A DNA stretch of 64,000 bases. Source: Solitalea longa (GTDB taxonomy: Bacteria; Bacteroidota; Bacteroidia; Sphingobacteriales; Sphingobacteriaceae). Shown in pieces: positions 8,957 through 16,696 of the stretch (its first letter is position 1; every line of letters begins with the position of its first letter). The translations under genes and the position numbers were made by a program. Under the pieces are notes generated by a model. It had not been told where the DNA came from. It saw only the letters and a program-made list of their open reading frames with translations, and did no database searches. The stretch is from positions 310,001-374,000 of the forward strand of contig NZ_PQVF01000003.1 in NCBI RefSeq assembly GCF_002920915.1, read 5' to 3'.

Positions 8957-11050
8957 TTATACCTGTGCCTGAATAGCTGTAATTACTACAGTGTTAAAAA
9001 TATCATCCACAGTACATCCACGGCTCAAGTCATTTACCGGTTTATTTAAGCCCTGAAGCATTGGGCCAATCGCCAGGGCTCCCGTTTCGCGTTGTACGGC
9101 TTTATAAGTGTTATTTCCGGTATTTAAATCAGGGAATATCAATACGGTTGCCTGGCCGGCAACTTTAGAATCAGGCATTTTTTGCTTACCTACTGTTGGG
9201 TCAACGGCAGCATCGTACTGAATCGGTCCTTCGATCTTTAAATCAGGACGTTTAGCTTTGGCGATCTCAGTTGCTTTACGCACTTTTTCTACGTCCTCAC
9301 CTTGTCCTGAAGTACCCGAAGAATAAGAAAGCATAGCTATTTTAGGTTCAATACCAAACATTAGACTGCTTTCAGCAGAAGAAATAGCAATTTCAGCCAA
9401 TTGCTCAGCTGTAGGATTGGGATTAACTGCACAGTCGCCAAATACAGAAACGCGATCAGGCAAGCACATGAAAAATACCGATGAAACTACCGAAACACCC
9501 GGTTTAGTTTTAACAAACTGTAGGGCTGGTCGGATAGTATGCTGGGTGGTATGCACAGCCCCCGAAACCATTCCATCTGCCAGTCCTTTAAATACCATCA
9601 TGGTGCCGAAATACGATACATCATTCATCATATCCTTAGCCATGTCTAAATTAACGCCCTTATCTTTTCTCAACTCATAAAAGGTTTGAACAAAATCCTG
9701 GAAATGAGGTGAGTCTGACGGTTTGGTAACATTGAATTTGTTGATATCCACACTCAGGCCCAAACGTTTAAAGGCGGCTTGAACTTCAGACTTATCTCCA
9801 ATGATTGTTAAGTCAACCACTTCTTGATTGATCAATCGGGTAGCAGCAATTAAAATACGATCATCATTACCTTCAGGTAATACAATGTGTTTTTTAACTG
9901 TTTTAGCTCTTTTTACCAATTGATATTGGAACATTCTTGGCGTAATTCCTTCGGCTTCAAAGGTTACAATGCGCTGGTCAAGTTCCTGGGTATCCATATA
10001 CCTTTCGAACGTATTTATGGCCAGTTCAATTTTGGCTGTATTATCCGCATAAATCCTTGATCGGATTGCTCCAATTTTGTTAGTGGTTTCAAAAGTGCCT
10101 CTTTCGGTTGCTAAAATCGGAACCTTTGAATCAAGACCCTCAATTAGGTTTAATACGGGTTCACCTGGTAAAAGTCCTCCAGTTAAAATCAAGCCCGAAA
10201 CAGCTGGATAATTTTTCGAAATATTAGCCTGTAATGCACCAATAACGAGATCTGACCGATCGCCGGGTGTTACCACCAAAGTATTTTCAGTTAGGCGGGT
10301 GAGGAAGTTTTGCAGCATCATCGCACCTACAATCGCATTGTCAACCTGATTGGTAAGTTTGTTTTCGCCAAAAAGTATCTTTGCTTTTAAGGTTTCATTT
10401 ATCTCCTGCATGGTTGGATTGCTTAATTCCTTCAATTCAGGGATAACTGATCGGATAATACGTGCGGGCAGGTTTTCTTTTAATAAGGTGGTTAATTCGA
10501 ATGCGTGAGCAGAGTTTATTTTATTAGCGACTACAGCCAACACCTGCACTTCTTTATCGTCGAAGTTATTTCGAGCTGTTCGAATGGCTGCTGCAATTTC
10601 CTGAGGTGTTCGATTCTGTCCCGAGTGAACAATTACCACCGGCACTCCCAAATTTTTTGCTATTGAAACGTTTAAATCGAATTCAAAAGCAGTTCCTTCT
10701 CCAATAAAATCCGAACCTTCAACTAATACAAAATCATAGCTTTCTTCTAGTACTTTGTATTTTCGAATAATCGAATCGATGATTTCTGCTTCCTTGTTGA
10801 AGTTGATCATGTGAAAGATCTCACTTCTGGTAAAAGCATAGGTGTCATTATAAGTCTGGTTAAGATCGAAGTATTTAAGAATGCTTTCAATAGTGGCATC
10901 TTTTTTACCCTTTTGAGGGTCATCGTCCACTATAGGTTTGAAAAAAGCTATTTTTTTGGCTTTACTTAATAGCATATTCATTAACCCTAGAGCTACTACT
11001 GATTTGCCGGTATACGGCTCAGAAGTAGCAATGTATATTGCATTTGTCAT
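8957..11050 (-). CDS. pta: phosphate acetyltransferase, long form
   Basis: 697 residues, the long three-domain Pta. An N-terminal P-loop domain (ATSEPYTGKSVVALGLMN) resembles dethiobiotin synthetase, a DRTGG-type regulatory domain lies at about 215-330, and the catalytic PTA/PTB domain runs from about 370 to 690 (HIVLPEGNDDRILIAA; SYSSGTSGQGEDVEKV; IEGPIQYDAA; ALAIGPMLQGLNKPVNDLSRG). It interconverts acetyl-CoA plus phosphate with acetyl phosphate plus CoA, feeding ackA downstream. The domain layout matches enterobacterial Pta, whose N-terminal part mediates allosteric control. Confidence 0.96.
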   Translation of the reverse strand: MTNAIYIATSEPYTGKSVVALGLMNMLLSKAKKIAFFKPIVDDDPQKGKKDATIESILKYFDLNQTYNDTYAFTRSEIFHMINFNKEAEIIDSIIRKYKVLEESYDFVLVEGSDFIGEGTAFEFDLNVSIAKNLGVPVVIVHSGQNRTPQEIAAAIRTARNNFDDKEVQVLAVVANKINSAHAFELTTLLKENLPARIIRSVIPELKELSNPTMQEINETLKAKILFGENKLTNQVDNAIVGAMMLQNFLTRLTENTLVVTPGDRSDLVIGALQANISKNYPAVSGLILTGGLLPGEPVLNLIEGLDSKVPILATERGTFETTNKIGAIRSRIYADNTAKIELAINTFERYMDTQELDQRIVTFEAEGITPRMFQYQLVKRAKTVKKHIVLPEGNDDRILIAATRLINQEVVDLTIIGDKSEVQAAFKRLGLSVDINKFNVTKPSDSPHFQDFVQTFYELRKDKGVNLDMAKDMMNDVSYFGTMMVFKGLADGMVSGAVHTTQHTIRPALQFVKTKPGVSVVSSVFFMCLPDRVSVFGDCAVNPNPTAEQLAEIAISSAESSLMFGIEPKIAMLSYSSGTSGQGEDVEKVRKATEIAKAKRPDLKIEGPIQYDAAVDPTVGKQKMPDSKVAGQATVLIFPDLNTGNNTYKAVQRETGALAIGPMLQGLNKPVNDLSRGCTVDDIFNTVVITAIQAQV

Positions 11051-11373
11051 ACAGATTTATATTATTGATGTTAAAAAGAGTTCGGTCATGAAAAGATAGC
11101 GAAAAATCGGGAAATATAGATGTACACCCAATGACATTGGTCATGTTGATAAAAACAAAAGCCCAGCTAATGCCGGGCTTTGTTTTTACCTATTTTCTTA
11201 TAGTAATTGACTTCGGGATCCATAAACTGTCTTGTCCTTTCATTGGTTTACTGTCTATTTAAACTTCAGGACGAGTCAAGTGAAAATCAGGATATATAAA
11301 ACTTTACAAAACCCCGACAAAAGCTTGTAACTTTTACGAATAAAGGCCGTAATAGATTGAAAACTGGTGGGTT
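11051..11373. other. intergenic region upstream of pta with orphan hairpin
   Basis: 323 bp with no convincing ORF. It holds the pta upstream region and a terminator-like hairpin at 11151-11188 (listed separately). The remainder is AT-rich without recognisable RNA or regulatory structure. Confidence 0.5.
11151..11188 (-). terminator. terminator-like hairpin, no obvious client gene
   Basis: Read on the minus strand, GCCCGGC-ATTA-GCTGGGC forms a 7-bp stem (one G-U pair) followed by TTTTGTTTTTAT. No minus-strand gene lies directly to its right; the next two ORFs are on the plus strand. It closely resembles the hairpin at 12524-12566. Confidence 0.6.
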
Positions 11374-11601
11374 ATGACGCTTTCAAGAAAAGTAACAACT
11401 ATTGCTAAATTATCTTTTGTCTCAGGTTTAGGCTGTTTGTTGATGTTTAGTATGAAGTATCGTTTAGATATCGACTTTCGTAAAGAAGTGGTTAATCATC
11501 AGTTATGGCAATTAAGCAGTCTGATTATGCTAGTAACGACTTTGGCAATTGTTAGCTCTTGGTTGATTTTCTCTCTCAAAATTGCACTGAAAAAGAAGTA
11601 G
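11374..11601 (+). CDS. small predicted membrane protein
   Basis: 75 residues with two hydrophobic segments (about 11-27 and 47-68) separated by a polar, charged stretch (YRLDIDFRKEVVNHQLW), and a basic C-terminus (KIALKKK). I do not recognise a family. It sits alone between the orphan hairpin and the lipoprotein gene, 125 bp upstream of the latter. The hydrophobic pattern and positive-inside ends make it plausible, but it could be chance in AT-rich DNA. Confidence 0.45.
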   Translation: MTLSRKVTTIAKLSFVSGLGCLLMFSMKYRLDIDFRKEVVNHQLWQLSSLIMLVTTLAIVSSWLIFSLKIALKKK

Positions 11602-11726
11602 ATTTTTGAGATAACTATTTAAATTACAGCACTAAGAGAATAAAGGTGGACTGTCTATAGTGAACATACTGCGCTAAGACTTAGGATAACGAGTTTAAAT
11701 CCCAATCATTGATCATCTATTATTTT

Positions 11727-12428
11727 ATGAAAAAACACAATCTTTTTATTTTTTGCTTTATAATTATTTGTTTAATGTCATGTTCAAGAGGAAATTATAA
11801 AACAATTAATATGTCAAACAAAAAGAACACTGATAATTATATTCCAAGAACTGTGCTTGTTTACAAAACAGTTAACACTGACTTGATTAAGGAAAATGGA
11901 GAGGAATTATTATTTGCGGATGAGGCAGGATTCTTAATTGCTAAATTTGGTCGACCAGTTTTATTATTTGCTCCACCAGATGCGAAATTGTCTGATTTTC
12001 CCCAGGAATTTCAAGAGGTCATAATTAATTTAGAGTCGATTTCATTAAAAGAATTTGAAATACTAAATACAGAGGTAAAAAAGGAAGTTGAATTTAATAC
12101 TATTCCTAATTGGCTCCCCCAAAATAAAAGCATTAGGCAACTCGAATTAGCCAATTTTAAGATAGAAAATTTAAAATTTCTTAAGGAAACTGCAATTGAA
12201 ACATTACTACTTAGCAATAATCTATATGAGAATAGAGAGGAAGTAATTAATAATATTAAGGACTTAAAAAACTTAAAGATTTTAATTAACAATAATCAAT
12301 TTACAAAAGAGGAGATTGACAAGATAAAAGACTCAAATCCTAAATTAATTGTAAGGCTTACAAGTGAAGATGGTTACGATTGGCTTGGACGTAGATCTGT
12401 GATTTCACCAAAAGTAGATGAAAAATAG
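11727..12428 (+). CDS. orphan lipoprotein with leucine-rich-repeat-like segment
   Basis: 233 residues from the ATG at 11727, chosen because MKKHNLFIFCFIIIC directly begins a lipoprotein signal; an upstream in-frame ATG at 11709 adds only six residues. The lipobox is LMSC with Cys19. The mature part begins polar. Its C-terminal half has LRR-like spacing (SIRQLELANFKIENLKFL ... AIETLLLSNNLYENRE ... LKNLKILINNNQFTKEEI). There are no catalytic motifs. The segment is visibly more AT-rich, with heavy AAT/ATT/AAA codon use, than flanking genes, which may indicate acquisition. The function is unknown; a surface or periplasmic binding role is only inference. Confidence 0.65.
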   Translation: MKKHNLFIFCFIIICLMSCSRGNYKTINMSNKKNTDNYIPRTVLVYKTVNTDLIKENGEELLFADEAGFLIAKFGRPVLLFAPPDAKLSDFPQEFQEVIINLESISLKEFEILNTEVKKEVEFNTIPNWLPQNKSIRQLELANFKIENLKFLKETAIETLLLSNNLYENREEVINNIKDLKNLKILINNNQFTKEEIDKIKDSNPKLIVRLTSEDGYDWLGRRSVISPKVDEK

Positions 12429-12523
12429 CTTTAGGATCTACAAAAACGAAGAACTTAGTGGCTTGAATAGAAAGCAATAGCCGATTCGATGTGCATCAAT
12501 AAGGTAGAAGTCTGAGAAACTAT

Positions 12524-12566
12524 AAAACAAAAGCCCGGCAATTGCCAGGCTCTCTTTGTTTTTACT
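12524..12566. terminator. terminator of the C1 peptidase gene
   Basis: On the minus strand GCCTGGC-AATT-GCCGGGC is followed by TTTTGTTTTAT, ending the peptidase transcript 21 bp after its stop. On the plus strand it could also end the orphan lipoprotein transcript (TTTGTTTTT after the stem). There is one mismatch in the stem. Confidence 0.75.
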
Positions 12567-12586
12567 GTAGTTGTAACAGTATCTGC

Positions 12587-13771
12587 TTACAATCCTAATT
12601 TCTTTTTCATATCAGCAGGGATACCATCTTTGTGCAATAAAAACGCAGTGGTTTTATATTTTACAAAGTTTTTGGATACATACAAATAACCTTTATAGTC
12701 ATTGCTTTCTCCCCACGAATTTTTAACGATATAGTATTCTTTACCGTTTTGATCTTTGGCAATACCGGTAATTTGCATGCCATGATCATCGGTTGTAGTA
12801 TAGTTATCAAATGCCTGCTGACGGATTTCCTGTGTAATGGTCATTTCTGATTTAGGGCCATCAAACATGGTTGCTTTTTCTTCCGCAGTCATTTCTTCAT
12901 ATTTCTTTTCAGGAACATAAGCAACACCGTTTTTCCAGCTAAAGCTTTTTTCACTTACATCAGTTGCCCAGGCAACAGTAAATCCTTTTTTTACGGCATT
13001 ATCAATAATGCTGGTAATATCATCCATCTGAACGTTGTAAACCTGATCCAATGACCAGTTATCAGGCACCATTAAGGTCATTTTCTCGTAATATGGATTG
13101 GTGTTGAATGATGATATTTCAACATAATCTTTTGCATTAATTCCCACTCTTTCTTTAGCGAAAGTTTGAGGAGTATAAGATTTACCTTCGAATGTAAATG
13201 TTTCAGGTACTGTACCTAAATACGAATCGATTACAGCGGTATAGGCTTTTTTCCAGTTTGTAGTTAATTCACCATTAGGGTTTTTTACTACCGCTTGCAA
13301 AATAGCTTCGGTCAAGCCAGCCATTTCCGAGAACTTATTCTTTTTAGTTCCATAGTTTAAGCCTGTATAAACTTCCTGTGGTAGTGCACCGTATTTAGCA
13401 TACATGTTCACCACATCATGGCAAGCACCACCATCGCCTAAACTGATAGCTCCATGCATACGTACATAGTTTACACCTTTTTCAATATAAGCATTACGCG
13501 CAGTAAAAATTTCGGCTAAGTCTACAGGTTTTTTACCTAAACGAATCATTTCCGACTCAAGGAAAGAGTTAGTTGAATAGCTCCAGCAAGTACCTGAACT
13601 TCCCTGATCTTTTACCGAAGTTGCCTCTGCACTTACAACGGTAGTAAAGTTGAAAGCATTTTTGCTATTGTTGCTCTGATTGCTTTTTAAGCTGTTCACG
13701 AGATTATCCTGGGCATTGGCACCTATTGCAAGGGCAATAAAAGGAATGGCTAATAAATTCTTAACGTTCAT
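12587..13771 (-). CDS. secreted C1 (papain-like/bleomycin hydrolase) peptidase
   Basis: 394 residues from the ATG at 13771, chosen because it opens a clean signal peptide (MNVKNLLAIPFIALAIGANA/Q); a longer reading to 13816 would bury it. The family is C1B, aminopeptidase C/bleomycin hydrolase. The oxyanion Gln and nucleophile are in KDQGSSGTCWSYS (Cys62), the catalytic His in DDHGMQI (His330) and Asn in VKNSWGE (Asn351). Classical bleomycin hydrolases are cytoplasmic hexamers, so the signal peptide means this one is periplasmic or secreted. The typical C-terminal inhibitory arm is short here (ends KDGIPADMKKKLGL). It is a single gene with its own terminator; a 12-bp palindrome lies upstream at 13842-13869. 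Confidence 0.9.
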   Translation of the reverse strand: MNVKNLLAIPFIALAIGANAQDNLVNSLKSNQSNNSKNAFNFTTVVSAEATSVKDQGSSGTCWSYSTNSFLESEMIRLGKKPVDLAEIFTARNAYIEKGVNYVRMHGAISLGDGGACHDVVNMYAKYGALPQEVYTGLNYGTKKNKFSEMAGLTEAILQAVVKNPNGELTTNWKKAYTAVIDSYLGTVPETFTFEGKSYTPQTFAKERVGINAKDYVEISSFNTNPYYEKMTLMVPDNWSLDQVYNVQMDDITSIIDNAVKKGFTVAWATDVSEKSFSWKNGVAYVPEKKYEEMTAEEKATMFDGPKSEMTITQEIRQQAFDNYTTTDDHGMQITGIAKDQNGKEYYIVKNSWGESNDYKGYLYVSKNFVKYKTTAFLLHKDGIPADMKKKLGL

Positions 13772-13841
13772 AAAGTTGATTGATATTTTCAAGCGATGCC
13801 AAAGATAGTAATTCACTTAAGCGCGCAAATAGCAATACCGA

Positions 13842-13869
13842 TTTGTAACTGAATTATTTCAGTTACAAA
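13842..13869. promoter_or_regulatory. perfect palindrome upstream of the C1 peptidase
   Basis: TTTGTAACTGAA (13842-13853) and TTCAGTTACAAA (13858-13869) are perfect inverted repeats around TTAT, 71 bp upstream of the peptidase start. There is no U-tract on either side, so a protein-binding operator is more likely than a terminator. Confidence 0.45.
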
Positions 13870-13911
13870 GAAGAGTTTAATAATGAGGAGTTTGAACTTG
13901 TAGTATTGTTG

Positions 13912-14154
13912 TTATAGTTCGATGGTGTTATTGGAGGGAAGGCTTTCTGATTCCTCTTTATTACGGGTAATATTGTATAAGAAAATCGAAATGATTACAA
14001 ATTCGATAACAAGGAGAGCAAAATAAAGCATTGGTGTAAAATTTAGATAAGCGAAACTAATGGTTTTTACAGAAGAAAGGATAGGTGTGTGTAAGTTGTT
14101 GAAAAATTGATAGTTAAGTGTTTTATTTGGTGCTAAGCTATTTACACAAGGCAA
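13912..14154 (-). CDS. possible small single-span membrane protein
   Basis: Up to 80 residues. A hydrophobic segment (MLYFALLVIEFVIISIFLYN) is followed by a charged tail (ITRNKEESESLPSNNTIEL). The listed start overlaps the end of the flavin reductase gene by 17 bp, compatible with translational coupling; an internal ATG near 14031 would give a 39-residue single-pass protein. I recognise no family and the first 40 residues are unconvincing. It may be real only in the shorter form, or not at all. Confidence 0.3.
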   Translation of the reverse strand: MPCVNSLAPNKTLNYQFFNNLHTPILSSVKTISFAYLNFTPMLYFALLVIEFVIISIFLYNITRNKEESESLPSNNTIEL

Positions 14155-14650
14155 TCAGTGAATTCAAAACCTCTTTAATCTCGATTAATAAAGCCTGATC
14201 TTTCAATTCCCCTTTATTATTGAGTTTTGCACGGATAAAAGAGATCAGTAAGGTTGTTTCAGGCGGGGTTTGAGTAGATAAAGCGTTTAATACATTTAAC
14301 ATAGCTGCATGTCCTTTTTCACCCTGAGAAGATGCAGTGATCAATGCAACAGGCTTTTCAACCAATTCTCCGGAGGAAACGGTCCAGTCAATGGCATTTT
14401 TTAGTGCTCCCGGAATACCAAAGGCATATTCTGGGGTACAAATTAAAACGGCATCAGCTTCTTTAATCAAATTTTTAAAATGTAAAACGCTTTCCGGTAC
14501 TATTTCACTATCATCAAAAGCAGGAATATTCTTTAGTCCTTCATAAATAATAAATTCAATAGAGGAAGGTAGGAATGATGCAATTTGATGTAATACCTGA
14601 TTTGATGATGAATTAGCCCTTAAGCTTCCGGGGATGGCTAAGATTCTCAT
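14138..14650 (-). CDS. NADPH-dependent FMN reductase family protein
   Basis: 170 residues with a flavodoxin-like fold. The FMN phosphate loop is GSLRANSSSNQVL near the N-terminus, and the flavin contact motif is CTPEYAFGIPGALKNAIDW. It is predicted to reduce FMN or quinone/azo-type substrates with NAD(P)H in the cytosol. It is the last clear member of the minus-strand run uvrD-DUF4290-murA-lysE, 24 bp after the LysE gene. The specific substrate cannot be read from sequence. Confidence 0.9.
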   Translation of the reverse strand: MRILAIPGSLRANSSSNQVLHQIASFLPSSIEFIIYEGLKNIPAFDDSEIVPESVLHFKNLIKEADAVLICTPEYAFGIPGALKNAIDWTVSSGELVEKPVALITASSQGEKGHAAMLNVLNALSTQTPPETTLLISFIRAKLNNKGELKDQALLIEIKEVLNSLIALCK

Positions 14651-14674
14651 AGAGTAGCAATAAAAGAACAGGGT

Positions 14675-15322
14675 TTAAATCATATGCTTGTATCGGAGTC
14701 CCACTACCACAAGTTGTACTAAACCCAAAATAACAAATACCCATCCAATGGCTTTATTGATATTGCCATTTACCATTTTATTGATCCGTTCCTTTTTCCA
14801 GTGGGCAATACCTGCGAAAAGCAATAACAAGCCTAAGGCACCAACTGCAGCTCCAATAACGAATAAGCATTTGTCCATTTTATTGTCGAGCGAGAAAACA
14901 TTGATACTTGTATTATAGATTAATACAGTACTCCAAAATGGCAACAACAATGGATTTACAATAGACAAGGTAAATCCTTTCATGAAATCACCGAATAGGG
15001 TAGAGGGATATTCCTGGGGTTTAGTGTTTTCCGGTTCTTTATATTTGATGATTTTAAAGATGCCCAGTCCTAAAAGTAGTGGTACCATAAAAAAACCGGC
15101 ATAGAAAAAGAATGAACTTTTAGGATCGATAAGGCTGGTTCCGGCAACAGCAATAGCTGCGTATAAAATTTCAGGTAAACAACCTCCAATTGAAACCCAG
15201 AAAGCTGCGCGGAAGTCCTTATTTACAGAAGTTTGTATAACAGTAAGATTTACCGGCCCCAATTGCAAGGAGCCGATAAAACTTGCTACAAAAGCAATAA
15301 TAAATATATAGAGTTGCTCCAT
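14675..15322 (-). CDS. LysE family translocator
   Basis: 215 residues with about six hydrophobic segments. The start MEQLYIFIIAFVASFIGSLQ and the following LGPVNLTVIQTS correspond to the LysE/RhtB N-terminal helix and its glycine/proline motif. Family members export amino acids such as lysine, threonine or homoserine across the inner membrane; the substrate here is unknown. It begins 7 bp after the murA stop and is almost certainly co-transcribed with it. Confidence 0.87.
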   Translation of the reverse strand: MEQLYIFIIAFVASFIGSLQLGPVNLTVIQTSVNKDFRAAFWVSIGGCLPEILYAAIAVAGTSLIDPKSSFFFYAGFFMVPLLLGLGIFKIIKYKEPENTKPQEYPSTLFGDFMKGFTLSIVNPLLLPFWSTVLIYNTSINVFSLDNKMDKCLFVIGAAVGALGLLLLFAGIAHWKKERINKMVNGNINKAIGWVFVILGLVQLVVVGLRYKHMI

Positions 15323-15329
15323 TAAGGTT

Positions 15330-16646
15330 TTATTCGTTTACGGCAACTCGTTTAATATCTGCACCAATAGCTCTCAGGCGTTCTTCAATATCCTGGTAGC
15401 CGCGGTCAATTTGGTCAATGTTATAAATGGTACTCTTACCTTCTGCTGAAAGAGCAGCGATCAGCAATGACACTCCCGCGCGAATATCAGGAGAGGTCAT
15501 TGATATGCCTCTTAGCTGATTACGACGTCCTAAACCAATTACGTTAGCTCTGTGTGGGTCGCAAAGAATGATCTGAGCGCCCATGTCAATCAGCTTGTCA
15601 ACGAAGAATAAGCGGCTTTCAAACATTTTCTGATGGATCAACACACTGCCTTTAGCTTGCGTTGCCACTACTAAAACGATGCTTAGCAGGTCAGGAGTGA
15701 ACCCTGGCCAGGGAGCATCAGCAATTGTAAGAATCGAACCGTCAATGAAGGTGTCGATCTCATAACTTTCTTGCGAAGGAATATAAATATCATCACCACG
15801 TCGTTCCAGCTTAATACCTAAACGTTTGAATACTTCAGGGATAACACCGAGTTCGTCGTAGGCAACATTTTTAATGGTAATTTCCGATTGTGTCATTGCT
15901 GCTAAACCGATGAAACTACCAATTTCAATCATATCAGGAAGCATGCGGTGTTCTGTACCACCCAATTTTTCAACCCCTTCAATGATAAGCAAATTGGAGC
16001 CGATTCCCGAGATTTTAGCACCCATGCGGTTAAGCATTTTACAAAGCTGTTGCAAATAAGGCTCGCAGGCAGCGTTGTAAATAGTTGTTGTGCCTTTAGC
16101 TAGTACGGCAGCCATTACTACATTGGCAGTTCCTGTTACCGAAGCCTCATCCAAAAGCATGTAGGTGCCTTTTAATTCGCTGGCATCAACACTAAAGAAG
16201 TTATCAACTGAATTATAATGAAACTTTGCACCCAGTTTTTCGAAACCTAAAAAATGAGTGTCTAAACGACGGCGACCAATTTTATCGCCTCCTGGCTTTG
16301 GAATATAAGCCTTACCAAAGCGAGCTAAAAGAGGGCCTACAATCATTACTGAGCCACGCAAAGCACCGCCTTTTTTCTTAAACTTATCAGAATTTAAGTA
16401 TTCAAGGTCGATGTTTTTAGCTTCAAATGTATAAGTGTCTTTTGAAAGGCGCTCAATAGTTACGCCCAAATCCTTTAAAAGGTCAATCAGTTTATTTACG
16501 TCAACAATATCTGGAATATTGGAGATGGTTATTTTTTCTTCAGTTAATAAAACTGCGGAAACAATTTGCAGGGCCTCGTTTTTAGCACCTTGAGGAGTAA
16601 TTTCTCCCTTTAATTTTTTACCTCCAATAATTTCAAAAGCACTCAT
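15330..16646 (-). CDS. murA: UDP-N-acetylglucosamine 1-carboxyvinyltransferase, Cys-to-Asp form
   Basis: 438 residues, full length. It transfers enolpyruvate from PEP to UDP-GlcNAc, the first committed peptidoglycan step. Landmarks are the GAKNEALQ lysine (Lys22), the RGSVMIVGPLLARFG loop, the WPGFTPDL aspartate and the DIRAG arginine. The residue matching E. coli Cys115 is Asp121 (PKPGGDKIGRRR; codon at 16284-16286), as in naturally fosfomycin-resistant MurA proteins. It follows the DUF4290 gene by 50 bp, a pairing common in Bacteroidota, and precedes lysE by 7 bp. Confidence 0.97.
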   Translation of the reverse strand: MSAFEIIGGKKLKGEITPQGAKNEALQIVSAVLLTEEKITISNIPDIVDVNKLIDLLKDLGVTIERLSKDTYTFEAKNIDLEYLNSDKFKKKGGALRGSVMIVGPLLARFGKAYIPKPGGDKIGRRRLDTHFLGFEKLGAKFHYNSVDNFFSVDASELKGTYMLLDEASVTGTANVVMAAVLAKGTTTIYNAACEPYLQQLCKMLNRMGAKISGIGSNLLIIEGVEKLGGTEHRMLPDMIEIGSFIGLAAMTQSEITIKNVAYDELGVIPEVFKRLGIKLERRGDDIYIPSQESYEIDTFIDGSILTIADAPWPGFTPDLLSIVLVVATQAKGSVLIHQKMFESRLFFVDKLIDMGAQIILCDPHRANVIGLGRRNQLRGISMTSPDIRAGVSLLIAALSAEGKSTIYNIDQIDRGYQDIEERLRAIGADIKRVAVNE

Positions 16647-16696
16647 CTATTTTGTTGTGTATCGGTTTTTAATTGTTAATATTAAAACGGTTATTG

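Noticed and set aside
11151-12566. Insertion sequence or integron cassette
   Set aside because: No transposase or integrase, no terminal inverted repeats with target duplications; the paired hairpins look like terminators.
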